Assembly: GCA_003224905.1 (NCBI GenBank) | Contig: QIAA01000046.1 | Span: forward strand, 1-64,000 | Reading direction: 5' to 3' | DNA: 64,000 bases | Source of the DNA: Acidobacteriota bacterium | GTDB taxonomy: Bacteria; Acidobacteriota; Terriglobia; Terriglobales; Acidobacteriaceae | Shown here: piece after piece, positions 11,184 to 21,701 of the stretch | Layout of the letters: every line of letters starts with the position of its first letter | How positions within the stretch are numbered: position 1 is the first letter of the stretch | The notes under the pieces: generated by a model | What the model was told of the DNA's origin: nothing | Database searches by the model: none | Seen by the model: the letters and a program-made list of their open reading frames with translations, nothing else | Position numbers and translations under genes: made by a program

Positions 11184-14100
11184 TTGTACCGTTCGAGCCC
11201 CTTTGACCTGGCAAATGCTATCGCTGATTTCGACGCCATCCGCATCAGCCTTGCGTCTCCGGAGAAGATCCGCAGCTGGTCGCACGGCGAGGTGACCAAG
11301 CCGGAAACCATCAATTACCGCACCTTCAAGCCCGAGCGTGACGGCTTGTTCTGCGCCCGCATTTTCGGCCCTGTCACTGACTGGGAGTGTCTCTGCGGAA
11401 AATACAAGCGCATGAAGCACCGCGGAGTGATCTGCGACAAGTGTGGCGTGGAAGTCACGCTGTCCAAAGTCCGTCGCGAGCGCCTCGGCCACATCGAGCT
11501 GGCATCGCCTTGCTCGCATGTCTGGTTCTTCAAAGGCCTTCCCAGCCGTATCGGGCACCTGCTCGATATCTCTCTGCGTGATCTTGAGGCCGTGCTCTAT
11601 TTCGAGGCTTACGTCGTAATCGAGCCCGGAGATGCCCCAGTCAAAGAACGCGAGGTCATCAAGGACGAGGCCAAGTTCCGCGAGCTCGATCAGCAGTACC
11701 GCCCTGCCGGCTTCAAGGGCATGATGGGCGCAGAAGCCATCAAGGAACTCCTGAAGCACATTGACGTCGACTCGCTTTCCACCGAACTGCGCGAGAAGAT
11801 GAAGAACGAGACCTCGCTGCAGAAGCGTTTGAAGTATGCGAAGCGGCTGAAGGTCGTCGAAGCGTTTCGCAGAAGCGGCAACAAACCAAACTGGATGATT
11901 CTGGATGTCATTCCGGTAATCCCGCCGGAGTTGCGTCCGTTAGTGCCGCTCGATGGCGGACGATTCGCCACTTCCGACCTGAACGACCTGTATCGCCGCG
12001 TGATCAACCGCAATAACCGCTTGAAGAAGCTGATGGACCTGCACGCGCCCGAAGTGATCGTACGCAACGAAAAGCGCATGTTGCAGGAAGCTGTCGACGC
12101 GCTGTTCGACAATGGCCGCCGTGGACGCGTACTCCGTGGCGCCAACAACCGCCCGCTGAAGTCGCTGTCTGACACGCTAAAAGGCAAGCAGGGCCGTTTC
12201 CGTCAAAACCTGCTCGGCAAGCGTGTCGACTACTCCGGCCGTTCGGTAATCGTAGTGGGACCGGAGCTCAAACTGCATCAGTGCGGCTTGCCAAAGAAAA
12301 TGGCGCTGGAGTTGTTCAAGCCATTCATCTATCACCGCCTGGAGCAGACCGGACACTGCACAACGATCAAGCAAGCGAAGGAAATGGTGGAACAGCAGGA
12401 GTCGATCGTATGGGACATCCTCGAAGAAGTCATTAAGGACCATCCCGTACTGCTGAACCGTGCTCCCACTCTGCACCGCCTCGGCATTCAGGCATTCGAG
12501 CCGGTTCTGGTGGAAGGCAAGGCCATCAAGATTCACCCGCTGGTCTGCACCGCTTTCAACGCCGATTTCGACGGCGACCAGATGGCGGTTCATATCCCGC
12601 TTTCTCCGGAAGCCCAGGTCGAGGCCAGCGTGCTGATGTTGTCTTCGCACAATATCCTTTCACCGGCGTCAGGCCAGCCGATCACCGTGCCCACGCAGGA
12701 CATGGTGCTTGGCATCTACTACCTGACCAAAGGCAAACCCGGCGCAAAGGGCGAAGGGCGCTCCTTTGCCAACATCGATGAAGTCCTGATGGCGCTCGAA
12801 GCTGGCGAAGTGGAAACCCTGACGCCCATTCGTCTGCGCTACACGGGCGAAGTCATCGATCTCACCAGCGCCTATGACGACCAGGAGATCATCCACACCG
12901 ATCCCGTGAACTACGATCGCAGCTTCATGAACACGACCGTAGGCCGCGCCATCCTGAACGATCACCTTCCCGAGGGCATGCCTTACATCAACGGCTTGCT
13001 CAAAAAGAAGGGTGTCGGCCAGCTGGTCACCTACACGTACTTGAGATTCGGCCTCGAGACCACCGTCAAGATGCTGGACGAAGTCAAGGAACTCGGGTTC
13101 CGCTTTGCCACCCGTGCCGGCCTCTCTATCGGCATCGATGACATGGTGATCCCGGATAACAAGAAGACTCTTGTCCGCGACGCCGAGAAACAGGTCGTGA
13201 GCGTCACCCAGCAGTATCTCGACGGCGCTATTACCAACGGCGAGCGCTATAACAAAGTCATCGAAATCTGGTCTGCGATTACGGAAAAAGTCGCCGACGA
13301 GATGTTCGGCGAGATGCAGAGGCGGGACAAGGAAGGCGATATCAACCCGATTTACGTTATGGCTGACTCCGGCGCTCGCGGATCGAAACAGCAGATTCGC
13401 CAGCTTTCCGGGATGCGCGGCTTGATGGCCAAGCCCTCCGGCGAAATCATCGAGTCGCCAATCACCGCCAACTTCCGCGAAGGCTTGACCGTGCTGCAGT
13501 ACTTCATCTCCACCCACGGCGCCCGCAAGGGTTTGGCTGATACGGCGCTTAAGACAGCCGATTCCGGCTATCTCACCCGCCGTCTCGTCGACGTGGCCCA
13601 GGACGTAATCATCAGCGAGTACGACTGCGGCACCGTGGATGGAATCTACGTGGCCGGAATCGTGGAAGCCGGCGAAATTATCGAGCCGCTGCGCGACCGC
13701 ATCGTAGGCCGCGTGTCGCTTGAGAAGATCAAAGACTATGACGGCAACGTCATCGTCGATATCAACAACGAAATCACCGAAGAGTTGGCTGGCGCCATTC
13801 AGGCCGCAGGCATTGAGCGGGTGAAGATCCGCTCTGTGCTGACCTGCGAATCCAAGCGTGGGGTCTGCGTCATGTGCTATGGCCGCAACTTGGCATCCGG
13901 ACGCCTCGTGGAACTCGGCGAAGCCACTGGAGTCATTGCCGCACAGTCGATCGGCGAACCCGGAACTCAGCTCACGATGCGTACCTTCCACATCGGTGGT
14001 ACGGCATCGCGAGTCTCCGAACAGTCGCGCCTGGATGCCAAGAATCCGGGTACGGCGCGCTTCATCGGGCTGCAAACGGTGAAATCCAAAGCCGGTGATC

Positions 14101-15377
14101 TGGTGGTAATGAATCGTCAGGGCTCGATTGCCTTGGTCGACGAGAAGGGCCGCGAGCGCGAGCGCTACTCGGTGGTCTACGGCGCCAAACTGAAGGTCAA
14201 CGAAGGCGACCAGGTTCAGCTCGGCCAGGTGTTGGTCGAGTGGGATCCGTACACCTTCGCCATCCTTACTGAAATCGGCGGAACCGTGCAGTTTAAAGAC
14301 CTGCAGGAAGGGGTCACACTGCACGAAGAAGTCGATGAAGTCACCGGTCTGTCACGCCACGTGGTTGGCGATTCCCCAGACGAGAAGCGCCAGCCCGCCA
14401 TTGTGATCAAGGGCAAGGGCAGCAAGCGCTACCTGATGCCTTCCCGCGCTCACCTCATGGTGCAGGACGGAGAAACCGTTCACCCAGGCGACGTGCTGGC
14501 CAAGATTCCGCGCGAGACTACCAAGACGAAAGACATTACTGGAGGTCTGCCGCGCGTGGTCGAGCTGTTTGAAGCCCGCAAGCCGCACGAGACTGCGGTC
14601 ATCAGCGAAATCGATGGCACCGTCAAGTTCGGCGAGGTTTTAAAAGGCCAGCGCAAACTGTACGTTCAGGCCGACAACGGCACCGAGAAGGAATACTCAG
14701 TTCCGCGCGGCGTTCACATCAACGTGCAGGAAGGCGAGCGCGTCAAAGCGGGCGAGCCGCTCATGGATGGCCCGCTCAATCCGCATGACATTCTCGCCGT
14801 GCTTGGCGAAAAGGAGCTGCAGTCGTATCTGGTGAATGAAATTCAGGAAGTCTATCGGCTGCAGGGCGTGAACATCTCTGACAAGCACATCGAGGTCATC
14901 GTGCGTCAGATGATGCGCTGGGTGAAAGTCGAAGATGTCGGCGATACCGCGTTCCTTCTCGAAGAGCAAGTGGACAAGTTCCGCTTCCGCGAGGAGAACG
15001 AGCGCGTCATCGCTCAGGGTGGCAAACCCGCGACAGGCCGTCCGCTGCTGCTGGGGATCACCAAAGCCTCGCTGGCGACGGAATCCTTCATCTCGGCGGC
15101 CTCGTTCCAGGAGACCACGCGCGTGCTCACCGAAGCCTCCATTCAGGGCAAGGTCGACCATCTGCGCGGCCTGAAGGAGAACGTGATCGTCGGACGGCTC
15201 ATCCCTGCCGGCACCGGCATGGAGTACTACCGCAACGTGCGCCTCTCGCCAGAAATGGAAGAGGCCGCGGCCAAAGTACAGGAAGAAGTCTCCGCTGCCT
15301 ACGAAGAAGCCGAGCGCGCGCTCGAGCTGATGCGGCAGGAAGGCGAGACCGAGGCCGAAGAACTGCCGGCGGAGTAA
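11184..15377 (+). CDS. rpoC: RNA polymerase subunit beta prime
   Basis: 1397 residues, close to the family norm of about 1400. The start is TTG with a perfect GGAGG at 11173-11177. Zinc site 1 has C69, C71, C84 and C87 ([19 protein letters not shown]). The catalytic loop [12 protein letters not shown] near residue 460 holds the three Mg-binding Asp. The second zinc site is seen in YDCGTVDG and, further on, [13 protein letters not shown], and the trigger-loop region ([19 protein letters not shown]) is intact. It lies 192 bp after rpoB in the same operon and is followed directly by a terminator rather than by rpsL/rpsG. Confidence 0.99.
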   Translation: MYRSSPFDLANAIADFDAIRISLASPEKIRSWSHGEVTKPETINYRTFKPERDGLFCARIFGPVTDWECLCGKYKRMKHRGVICDKCGVEVTLSKVRRERLGHIELASPCSHVWFFKGLPSRIGHLLDISLRDLEAVLYFEAYVVIEPGDAPVKEREVIKDEAKFRELDQQYRPAGFKGMMGAEAIKELLKHIDVDSLSTELREKMKNETSLQKRLKYAKRLKVVEAFRRSGNKPNWMILDVIPVIPPELRPLVPLDGGRFATSDLNDLYRRVINRNNRLKKLMDLHAPEVIVRNEKRMLQEAVDALFDNGRRGRVLRGANNRPLKSLSDTLKGKQGRFRQNLLGKRVDYSGRSVIVVGPELKLHQCGLPKKMALELFKPFIYHRLEQTGHCTTIKQAKEMVEQQESIVWDILEEVIKDHPVLLNRAPTLHRLGIQAFEPVLVEGKAIKIHPLVCTAFNADFDGDQMAVHIPLSPEAQVEASVLMLSSHNILSPASGQPITVPTQDMVLGIYYLTKGKPGAKGEGRSFANIDEVLMALEAGEVETLTPIRLRYTGEVIDLTSAYDDQEIIHTDPVNYDRSFMNTTVGRAILNDHLPEGMPYINGLLKKKGVGQLVTYTYLRFGLETTVKMLDEVKELGFRFATRAGLSIGIDDMVIPDNKKTLVRDAEKQVVSVTQQYLDGAITNGERYNKVIEIWSAITEKVADEMFGEMQRRDKEGDINPIYVMADSGARGSKQQIRQLSGMRGLMAKPSGEIIESPITANFREGLTVLQYFISTHGARKGLADTALKTADSGYLTRRLVDVAQDVIISEYDCGTVDGIYVAGIVEAGEIIEPLRDRIVGRVSLEKIKDYDGNVIVDINNEITEELAGAIQAAGIERVKIRSVLTCESKRGVCVMCYGRNLASGRLVELGEATGVIAAQSIGEPGTQLTMRTFHIGGTASRVSEQSRLDAKNPGTARFIGLQTVKSKAGDLVVMNRQGSIALVDEKGRERERYSVVYGAKLKVNEGDQVQLGQVLVEWDPYTFAILTEIGGTVQFKDLQEGVTLHEEVDEVTGLSRHVVGDSPDEKRQPAIVIKGKGSKRYLMPSRAHLMVQDGETVHPGDVLAKIPRETTKTKDITGGLPRVVELFEARKPHETAVISEIDGTVKFGEVLKGQRKLYVQADNGTEKEYSVPRGVHINVQEGERVKAGEPLMDGPLNPHDILAVLGEKELQSYLVNEIQEVYRLQGVNISDKHIEVIVRQMMRWVKVEDVGDTAFLLEEQVDKFRFREENERVIAQGGKPATGRPLLLGITKASLATESFISAASFQETTRVLTEASIQGKVDHLRGLKENVIVGRLIPAGTGMEYYRNVRLSPEMEEAAAKVQEEVSAAYEEAERALELMRQEGETEAEELPAE

Positions 15378-15390
15378 AACTGAATATACG

Positions 15391-15413
15391 GGGGCGGAGC
15401 AATCCGCCCCTTT
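15391..15413 (+). terminator. Terminator after rpoC
   Basis: GGGGCGGA (15391-15398) pairs perfectly with TCCGCCCC (15403-15410) around a GCAA tetraloop, with TTT following. The T-run is short, but the position 13 bp past the rpoC stop and the stem strength make this the likely end of the ribosomal/RNA polymerase operon. Confidence 0.75.
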
Positions 15414-15528
15414 ACGTCTATGGGCATTCTGCAGAGGGGTGTTTTCATTGTGACCTTTGCGGCTTCTCTTTGCGTTCTTTGCGGTTAACGATCTTGATTT
15501 TGCTGGAAGTAAACCGTTTCTGATAGCC

Positions 15529-16494
15529 ATGCACGCCAACCCCCAACGAGTGCGAGATCAGGAACGCGGGCCGATTTCCCAGTTGCGCACCATGCCCCGG
15601 CGCAATACTCTGAGGCCGTTGCTCTCGCAATTCCTACGCCTGCTGCGGCTTGCTTTTTGGCGCGCCTTTCAGCACGACGCCTTCGCCATCGCCAAGGCGT
15701 CAGCCTATTCATCTATCCTTACATTTTTTCCGCTTCTACTGGTTGTGGGTTCGGTTCTCGCCACTTCGCGCCGGACCGAAGTCTATCTGCGCGAAATCTC
15801 CTATGCCGTGGGTCGGATCCTGCCCGCTGGAAGCGGCACGGCGTTGGCATATCTGAAAGGTAGCTCGCAAAGGCCAGTCGGACTGCTATTTTCGGCTTCC
15901 TTGATTACCCTCTGGACCGCTTCCGGCGTGATGATCTCCTGGATGGAGGGCTTTCGCCGGTCCTACGAGCTTCCCAAAAAGTGGGGCCTGCTCAAAGAGC
16001 GCATGATCGCGTTCTCTCTTGTCATACTCGCCGGAATCCCTTTGATGTTCGCAACCATGCTGGTAGCTTTCGGGAGCCGCATCGAAACTCGAATCCTTTT
16101 TCACCTGAATCACGAATACGGGTACTTGGTTCTCTTCATGTGGACCGTCATCCGCTGGCTGATCGCCGGACTCACCAGCATCGCCGTAATTGCGCTGATC
16201 TACCACAATGCAGTGCCTCGCACTCAGCCCTGGCACAGCGTGCTGCCCGGCGCAACTTTGGCAACTGCCGTGTGGTTTGGCGCAACCAGTCTGTTCGGCT
16301 GGTACCTCCAGCATTACGCCGACTACAGCGTCATTTATGGATCGCTGGGCGTCGGCATCGCACTGCTCGTCTGGATGTACATGATCTCGCTGGTTATCCT
16401 GGTAGGCGCCGAGTTCAACGCCATGATCTTCCCGCGCACCACCTTGGGACGAGAGCTAATCGAGATGGCGCAACCCGGTTTAGAAACCAAGTAG
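15529..16494 (+). CDS. YihY/virulence factor BrkB family membrane protein
   Basis: 321 residues from the ATG at 15529. It has about six transmembrane helices and family signatures: FAIAKASAYSSILTFFPLLL at the first span, LLFSASLITLWTASG, WHSVLPGATLATAVWFG and the C-terminal YGSLGVGIALLVWMYM then LVILVGAEFNA. Members of this family (once called ribonuclease BN in error) sit in the inner membrane; their transport or envelope role is not settled. An upstream in-frame start (15457) would add 24 residues with no clear ribosome site. Confidence 0.9.
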   Translation: MHANPQRVRDQERGPISQLRTMPRRNTLRPLLSQFLRLLRLAFWRAFQHDAFAIAKASAYSSILTFFPLLLVVGSVLATSRRTEVYLREISYAVGRILPAGSGTALAYLKGSSQRPVGLLFSASLITLWTASGVMISWMEGFRRSYELPKKWGLLKERMIAFSLVILAGIPLMFATMLVAFGSRIETRILFHLNHEYGYLVLFMWTVIRWLIAGLTSIAVIALIYHNAVPRTQPWHSVLPGATLATAVWFGATSLFGWYLQHYADYSVIYGSLGVGIALLVWMYMISLVILVGAEFNAMIFPRTTLGRELIEMAQPGLETK

Positions 16495-16530
16495 CGATCC
16501 TGTTCCATACCTTTGCCGCTCCGTGAGCAA

Positions 16531-18042
16531 ATGTTGAAGCAAGGCAGGCTGGACCTGGTTTCTGGCCTGGCGCAGAACATAGCTCCATCTCCAAACCGCC
16601 GCGCCAAGATTATCTGCACCATCGGCCCTTCCTGCGACAACGAACCTGTTCTGCGCGACCTGTTGCTGCTCGGCATGGATGTTGCCCGCCTGAATTTTTC
16701 CCACGGAACTCACCGCGAGCATGCGCGCAACATCGCGCGCCTTCGCCGCATCGCTAAACAAGAGAACCGTACCATCTGCATCCTGCAAGATCTGCAGGGC
16801 CCCAAGATCCGCACCGGTCCGTTGAAAGATCACGCTCCCGTAACTCTCAAATCCGGCGCTCGCGTCACCATCTCGCCGCGTGATCTTCTGGGCACGTCAA
16901 GCCTGATCTCCACTACGTTTTCCACCCTGGCCCAGGAAGTTCGGCCCGATGCCCGCATCCTGCTCTCCGACGGCTTGATCGAACTTCGTGTCGTGCGCGT
17001 CCGTGGAGGCGAAGTCGAATGTGAGGTCGTCAACGGCGGCCTTCTCGGCGAGCACCAGGGCATTAACCTGCCCGGCGCCGCCCTCTCCATTCCTGCGCTT
17101 ACCTCCAAAGACCGCGAGGACCTTGAATTTGGCCTTGAACACGGCGTTGACGTAGTAGCTCTCTCGTTCGTGCGTTCCGCCTCCGATATCCGAACTGCCA
17201 AGCAAATCATCACGGCTCACGACAGCGATGTTCCCGTGATCGCCAAACTGGAAAAGCCCCAGGCACTCGATCAGCTCGAAGAAATTTTCGAGGCAGCCGA
17301 TGGCGTGATGGTCGCCCGCGGCGATCTCGGCGTGGAGCTGCCTCCTGAAAGAGTCCCGGTGATTCAAAAGCACGTGATTCGCCGTTCCGCAGAGTGGCGA
17401 AAGCCTGTCATCACGGCTACCCAGATGCTCGAGTCCATGATCGAAAACCCGCGCCCCACACGCGCCGAGGCCAGCGACGTCGCCAACGCTGTTTTCGACG
17501 GCACCGACGCCGTAATGCTTTCCGCCGAAACCGCCACCGGGCTTTATCCCCGCCAGGCCGTGGCCATGATGTCCAAAATTGTTGTCGAAGCAGAGAGCAA
17601 CATGCAGGAGTTCACGCAACCCCGCCGCCGCCAGCAGCGCCGCATGTCCATTCCCGAGACGATTTGTGAATCAATCGCTCATGCCGCCGACGACCTGCAC
17701 ATGGGCGCCATCGCCGTATTCACCGAAACCGGAAACACCGCGCGTCTGATTTCAAAATTTCGTCCCCAGGCCGAAGTGTATGCATTCGCCCACGTACAGC
17801 CGGTCTGCAATCGCATGAATCTTTTTTGGGGAATCCGCCCCGTGCGCCGTTCGCGCGCACTCACCGCCGAACAAATGCTTGCTGCTGCCGAGCAGGAACT
17901 GCTGCGCAAAAGTGTGCTCAAGGCGGGAGACGTCTTGGGCGTGGTCGCAGGTACACACATGGCTTCCGGCTCCACCAACTTTATGCGCCTGCACCAGGTC
18001 ACCGCCGAACGGGATGGCCGTTCGCGTCCGCGCAGAAAATAA
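16531..18042 (+). CDS. pyk: Pyruvate kinase
   Basis: 503 residues from the ATG at 16531; a TTG six codons earlier (16513) is the other candidate. The catalytic barrel opens with RRAKIICTIGPSC and contains the family signature VIAKLEKPQALDQLEEIFEA, the Mg/phosphate site VMVARGDLGVELPPERVP and ITATQMLESMIENPRPTRAE. The C-terminal domain begins near residue 360. It makes pyruvate and ATP from phosphoenolpyruvate and ADP, the last glycolytic step. The protein runs about 25 residues past the usual 470-480, mostly at the N-terminus and in the Arg-rich tail. Confidence 0.97.
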   Translation: MLKQGRLDLVSGLAQNIAPSPNRRAKIICTIGPSCDNEPVLRDLLLLGMDVARLNFSHGTHREHARNIARLRRIAKQENRTICILQDLQGPKIRTGPLKDHAPVTLKSGARVTISPRDLLGTSSLISTTFSTLAQEVRPDARILLSDGLIELRVVRVRGGEVECEVVNGGLLGEHQGINLPGAALSIPALTSKDREDLEFGLEHGVDVVALSFVRSASDIRTAKQIITAHDSDVPVIAKLEKPQALDQLEEIFEAADGVMVARGDLGVELPPERVPVIQKHVIRRSAEWRKPVITATQMLESMIENPRPTRAEASDVANAVFDGTDAVMLSAETATGLYPRQAVAMMSKIVVEAESNMQEFTQPRRRQQRRMSIPETICESIAHAADDLHMGAIAVFTETGNTARLISKFRPQAEVYAFAHVQPVCNRMNLFWGIRPVRRSRALTAEQMLAAAEQELLRKSVLKAGDVLGVVAGTHMASGSTNFMRLHQVTAERDGRSRPRRK

Positions 18043-18118
18043 TCAATTCCGCTCGTACGATATAGGATTGTGAGGATCTGTAAGGATATGTGCTAGAGCT
18101 CAATTCTCAGAACCTCAC

Positions 18119-18223
18119 ATGTCCTCGGTGCCGGAAACGAAGCCGCGGAGCGGCGGAACTCATTAGCCCAGCGCGGAGCGCTGGGTAGGGTGAGAAATTT
18201 ATCGAGTGCCGCAGGCACGGCAC
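18119..18223. repeat. Cluster of palindromic elements (REP-like)
   Basis: CCCAGCGC (18167-18174) pairs perfectly with GCGCTGGG (18178-18185) around GGA, and GTGCCG (18206-18211) with CGGCAC (18218-18223) around CAGGCA. Another GC-rich hairpin-like stretch (AGCCGCGGAGCGGCGG) lies near 18140-18156. The cluster fills the gap between pyk and the next gene. Stem composition differs among the three, so this looks like a mosaic of short dispersed repeats. Confidence 0.6.
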
Positions 18224-18264
18224 CGCTCTTACACAAACTCGATAGCGCAGGAAAACCTACTGAG

Positions 18265-18942
18265 ATGTCTATTGATCCCACACAAGAGTCTTTCGCCGAC
18301 ACCTCGCTCGATCCCCCAGTACGCGGATTCCTCCATCGCCCGCCCTCCGATGCCAGCGCCACCGTAGTGCTCACTCACGGCGCCGGCGGCAACGCCAAGT
18401 CCGCCCTGCTGATCGCGCTCGCCGAAAATTTCGCCGCGCACAAATTCAACGTCTTGCGATGCGACCTCCCTTTCCGCCACACCCGCCCCTACGGCCCCCC
18501 TCGCCCCGGCGACGCCGCACGCGATCGCGAGGGCTTGAGAAACGCGGTCGCCACAGCCCGCAAACTTGCCCCAACCCGAATCTTTCTGGGCGGCCAAAGT
18601 TACGGCGGACGCCAGGCAACCATGCTGTGCGCCGAAACGCCTGACCTGGCCGATGGCTTGCTCTTGCTGTCCTATCCCCTGCATGCTCCGGGCAAGCCCG
18701 ATCAGCCACGCATTCAGCACCTTCATAAATTGCAACTCCCCTGCCTCTTCGTGCACGGCACGCGCGACCCTTTCGGCTCCCTCGAAGAAATGCAATCAGC
18801 GCTGAAGCTGATTCCGTCCCGGACAGAACTGCTCCCGGTAGAAGGCGCAGGCCACGATCTGGGCTTCAAGGGCAAATCCAAAAATGAGGAACTGCCGAAC
18901 AAAGTGACCGAAGCCTTCCACAGATTTTTTGAGACGCCGTAA
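18265..18942 (+). CDS. Alpha/beta hydrolase of the KANL3/Tex30 type
   Basis: 225 residues from the ATG at 18265. The fold landmarks are an oxyanion strand TVVLTHGAGGNAKS, the nucleophile elbow GGQSYGGRQ (Ser), a late Asp in CLFVHGTRDPFGS and a His in VEGAGHDLGF. The spacing fits the KANL3/Tex30 dienelactone-hydrolase-like group. There is no signal peptide, so it acts in the cytoplasm; the substrate cannot be told from sequence. An upstream in-frame start at 18190 would run through the palindromic repeats and is disfavoured. Confidence 0.88.
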   Translation: MSIDPTQESFADTSLDPPVRGFLHRPPSDASATVVLTHGAGGNAKSALLIALAENFAAHKFNVLRCDLPFRHTRPYGPPRPGDAARDREGLRNAVATARKLAPTRIFLGGQSYGGRQATMLCAETPDLADGLLLLSYPLHAPGKPDQPRIQHLHKLQLPCLFVHGTRDPFGSLEEMQSALKLIPSRTELLPVEGAGHDLGFKGKSKNEELPNKVTEAFHRFFETP

Positions 18943-19091
18943 TCGGACTGTTTGGAGACGGGAACGTCGCCTTGTCATAGATCGCCTCCCCTGAAGCTGG
19001 CGCATGACGCTCTGGCCGGCAGACGTCAACCAGGCAATTGAACCGTTAGCACCTGTCTCGCGAGGCTGTGAAAAAAAATGTATTTTGTCGC

Positions 19092-19120
19092 TTGACATCC
19101 GTTTCGATTGCCTGTATCTT
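19092..19120 (+). promoter_or_regulatory. Sigma-70-type promoter
   Basis: TTGACA (19092-19097), a 17-bp spacer and TATCTT (19115-19120) make one of the clearest vegetative promoters in the window. It is preceded by an A-rich stretch (GAAAAAAAATG). Transcription would start near 19127 and read into the cassette at 19649-22501. Confidence 0.7.
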
Positions 19121-19127
19121 TCCGCCG

Positions 19128-19648
19128 CAATACGGTATCGAGCGAAGTCCGAGGGGGCTCGGATATTAAATAGCGAGTCTGGATAGTATTTCCTTCCGGG
19201 CTCTGAACGTGGTTTCTGTTTTTGCAGAGTGGTAGATAGCGTGGTGCTTCCCCGCCGTTGACGCAGAGATTATCTGCTGCGTCCCCATCCTGACTGTCTA
19301 GACCGCTGGCGTCCCGTTTTTTAGCCATCAGCGGTTTCACCCTTGGCTTCTTGACGAGCGAGATTTCACGAGACGACCCCCCGTGAAACGGGTTCTCGCC
19401 GGAATGAGCATTAGGTCACAGCACATCCGATGAACCGCAGCGGGAGTGCTGGCGATCTCTCTAGGCGCACCGTTCTGGTTCGACCCGTTGCAGACAGCGG
19501 TTTTCCGGAGTTGGGTTCAACATTTAAGTACTCGGCCTCGGACCAAGGAGGCATCAAGAAAGGACCAGGAAATTGGGAGGTTGCAACTACTTCGAAAAGC
19601 TGTGAAACGCAAGAACACGTCAGGAATTCTCAAATCAAAGGAGGCTTA
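19128..19648 (+). other. Long structured 5' leader
   Basis: About 520 bases separate the promoter from the first well-supported start codon. Perfect small stems occur: TCCGAG/CTCGGA (19148-19163), GACGCAG/CTGCGTC around 19260-19283, ACCGCTG/CAGCGGT around 19300-19335 and TTTCACG/CGTGAAA around 19365-19386. I found no match to a riboswitch consensus I know. A 67-codon frame inside the leader ends in a TAATG overlap with the next gene and could be a leader peptide, but nothing else supports it. Confidence 0.4.
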
Positions 19649-19978
19649 ATGTCTCAAGCCACATCCGACATTGTCGGAAGCACCGGAGCGGACTTCACGT
19701 TGACCATCGACGCCGCAACAATTATCAAGGCAAAGCTGATAGTAACGAATAAACCTGATACCGATCTAACGGTCAGCAGCAATAACCGTGAAGTGACAGT
19801 TCCAAGTCTTCCTGCCGGCGATTCGGTTGTATCCCTGGCTTTGGTGTGGGCCCCAGGGGACACAGACGCAACCATCGACGTTGGAACTGTAACGACAGGA
19901 TCAGTACGAACAGCAAGTCCTAAACATACGATTGATCTTGGCGACACGCCCGGCTTTGTGGAGCTCTTTGGGAGCTAA
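19649..19978 (+). CDS. Small beta-rich protein of unknown function
   Basis: 109 residues from an ATG with a very strong ribosome site (AAAGGAGG, 19637-19644). A longer frame opens at 19430 but has no ribosome site. The sequence is Thr/Val/Asp-rich with alternating hydrophobics (IIKAKLIVTNKPDTDLTVSS, VVSLALVWAPGDTDATIDVG), which suggests a beta-sandwich; it has no cysteine, signal peptide or membrane span. It ends 4 bp before the next gene and is surely co-transcribed with it. I do not recognise the family. Confidence 0.75.
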   Translation: MSQATSDIVGSTGADFTLTIDAATIIKAKLIVTNKPDTDLTVSSNNREVTVPSLPAGDSVVSLALVWAPGDTDATIDVGTVTTGSVRTASPKHTIDLGDTPGFVELFGS

Positions 19979-19982
19979 TCCG

Positions 19983-21620
19983 ATGACAAACGCGTTTGTA
20001 CGAATCATGTTTAGTGTTGTTTTCCTTGCCACGTCCGTGGAGGTTCTCGGACAACTCACCCCTCGCTTTTGCGAGAATGATGCGAGCGCCGGGGTTAGGG
20101 CCTACTGCAAGGATCTCGCTGACCTTCAAAATGCAGTAAATAGTAAAGGTGCCGCGGCCACTGTCGATGACGTCAGTGGGCCTCTGAACAAACTCGACTT
20201 TAGTCACGCGGCAGCGACGAACAAATTCATCACCGCGGCAGCGCCTCGTCTGACTACCAACGCTGCGATATCCAAAGCCACCGCTTCAGCCATTCTGAGG
20301 GATGCAGGACAAGCGCGGCCTGATCAGCAACTCGGTGCCACTGGCAATGCGAGCGGGACCACATCGCTGGTTTCTAGAGCTGGAAGCGCTGAACTGCTTT
20401 CGCTGGCTTTAGACACTGGTGCGCTGACCCAATCTGTAAATGGCACAACGGCCACATTGACCACAAATGCTGACCAGGTTTTCCGTTTGGTAACTGGATA
20501 CGACCCCGATTGTACTGTGACTTGTAAAAGTCTCGGATGGTTTGAAAACAAGATCCTAAGCCCTACCAATCTTTCGGCGAGCATGGATTTAGCACAGCAG
20601 GGCAGCACAACAGTTCCGACCAGTGGGCCAGCGAGTGGTACAACCCCAGCACCTGTAAACACCGCCGCAATACCAACCGGCGCGGGGAAGCTATCTGGGA
20701 TCACCGCACGTTACCAGCTAATGAATAAATTTGACCCTCGTAGTACAGAGTTCCGGCAGACCTGGAACGCATTGGTGCTGAATAGTCCGGCCCTAAAAAC
20801 TGCAGTGATCAATCTTCAAACTGCAACAGAAAATACCATGAAACTTCTGACGGCGAATGCCCCCGCATTGAATAGGGACGAAGCACTCAAACAGGCAAAA
20901 CAGGACGCAAGCGGCGAAGCATTGTCTAAGTTTTTTGATAACTACTTTTCAAATGCTGTCGATGCCCTATCGCAAAATAAGGAACTCAGTGCTGCCGTCT
21001 TGGACACCATGCCATTGCGGTCGGCTTACCGCGATGTGTGGTTTGAAACCTTGGATCGTGCTGTAGGAACCCTGCTTACTTTCGAGTACAACTACAATCG
21101 CCCGATTAATCAGCCGCAAACTCATGACTTCAAGTTGATCTATGCCTACAACTTTCAGACCATGGGCATGTTTACTCTCAATGGTTCTGTGTCCATTTAT
21201 GGCAACACGATTCCTGCTGGCGCCAAATACGGCCGACTGCAGTACGGTCAGATCTCCACACAATACGATCGAACACTTTCCGGCAAAGATAAGTCGATTC
21301 AATCCCAGTTAAGTCTGGCCGGATATTGGCAGTATCAGCCCGAGCCCTCCGTTCTAAACATTCCTGCGGGTACCGTGGTGCCGGGAACGAACATCCCCCT
21401 TCCCGACGGAACCCAGGAGTTCATCGGCACTGCTGGGTCTTTGTGGGTCACTCAAGCGAAACTTACCATTAAAGCGGCTGGAGGAATCAATATTCCGATC
21501 GGCGTAAGCTGGTCAAACAAAACAGACTTACTCCAAGGCAGCAAGGTCGGGGCACAAGTTGGCATTAGCTACAATTTCTCCTCTCTTGCCGGCTTGCTGA
21601 CCGGATCTGGGGTTCAGTGA
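19983..21620 (+). CDS. Secreted, probably outer-membrane protein of unknown family
   Basis: 545 residues from the ATG at 19983 (GGAGC 9 bp upstream). A signal peptide is clear (MTNAFVRIMFSVVFLATSVE, cleavage near VLGQ). The N-terminal half is Ala/Thr-rich and helical with four Cys (FCENDAS, AYCKD, DCTVTCKS), followed by a Pro/Thr linker near residues 205-225. The last 200 residues have alternating aromatic strands (FKLIYAYNFQTMGMFTLNGS, LWVTQAKLTIKAAGGINIPI, VGAQVGISYNFSS) that look like an outer-membrane barrel, although the chain does not end in Phe. Location between a tiny beta protein and a muramidase suggests an envelope-directed unit. Confidence 0.75.
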   Translation: MTNAFVRIMFSVVFLATSVEVLGQLTPRFCENDASAGVRAYCKDLADLQNAVNSKGAAATVDDVSGPLNKLDFSHAAATNKFITAAAPRLTTNAAISKATASAILRDAGQARPDQQLGATGNASGTTSLVSRAGSAELLSLALDTGALTQSVNGTTATLTTNADQVFRLVTGYDPDCTVTCKSLGWFENKILSPTNLSASMDLAQQGSTTVPTSGPASGTTPAPVNTAAIPTGAGKLSGITARYQLMNKFDPRSTEFRQTWNALVLNSPALKTAVINLQTATENTMKLLTANAPALNRDEALKQAKQDASGEALSKFFDNYFSNAVDALSQNKELSAAVLDTMPLRSAYRDVWFETLDRAVGTLLTFEYNYNRPINQPQTHDFKLIYAYNFQTMGMFTLNGSVSIYGNTIPAGAKYGRLQYGQISTQYDRTLSGKDKSIQSQLSLAGYWQYQPEPSVLNIPAGTVVPGTNIPLPDGTQEFIGTAGSLWVTQAKLTIKAAGGINIPIGVSWSNKTDLLQGSKVGAQVGISYNFSSLAGLLTGSGVQ

Positions 21621-21701
21621 GCTGTGTAGGTTCGCGCTGAGCGAACTGTCAGAGAGAAAAACCGGATTTGTTCTGAACCAAGAATTTAAAGGAGGTTAAT
21701 C

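Noticed and set aside
12669-14324. Reverse-strand frame of 551 codons opposite rpoC
   Set aside because: Same reason: antisense to a highly conserved gene, with no family features or ribosome site.
19128-19440. Cyclic-di-GMP (GEMM) riboswitch in the leader of the 19.6-kb gene
   Set aside because: Short matches such as GGGACGC appear only on the opposite strand, and the paired elements of the consensus could not be placed in order.
19430-19648. N-terminal extension of the small beta-rich protein
   Set aside because: The strong AAAGGAGG just before the ATG at 19649 sets the start; the extension has no ribosome site and is not protein-like.
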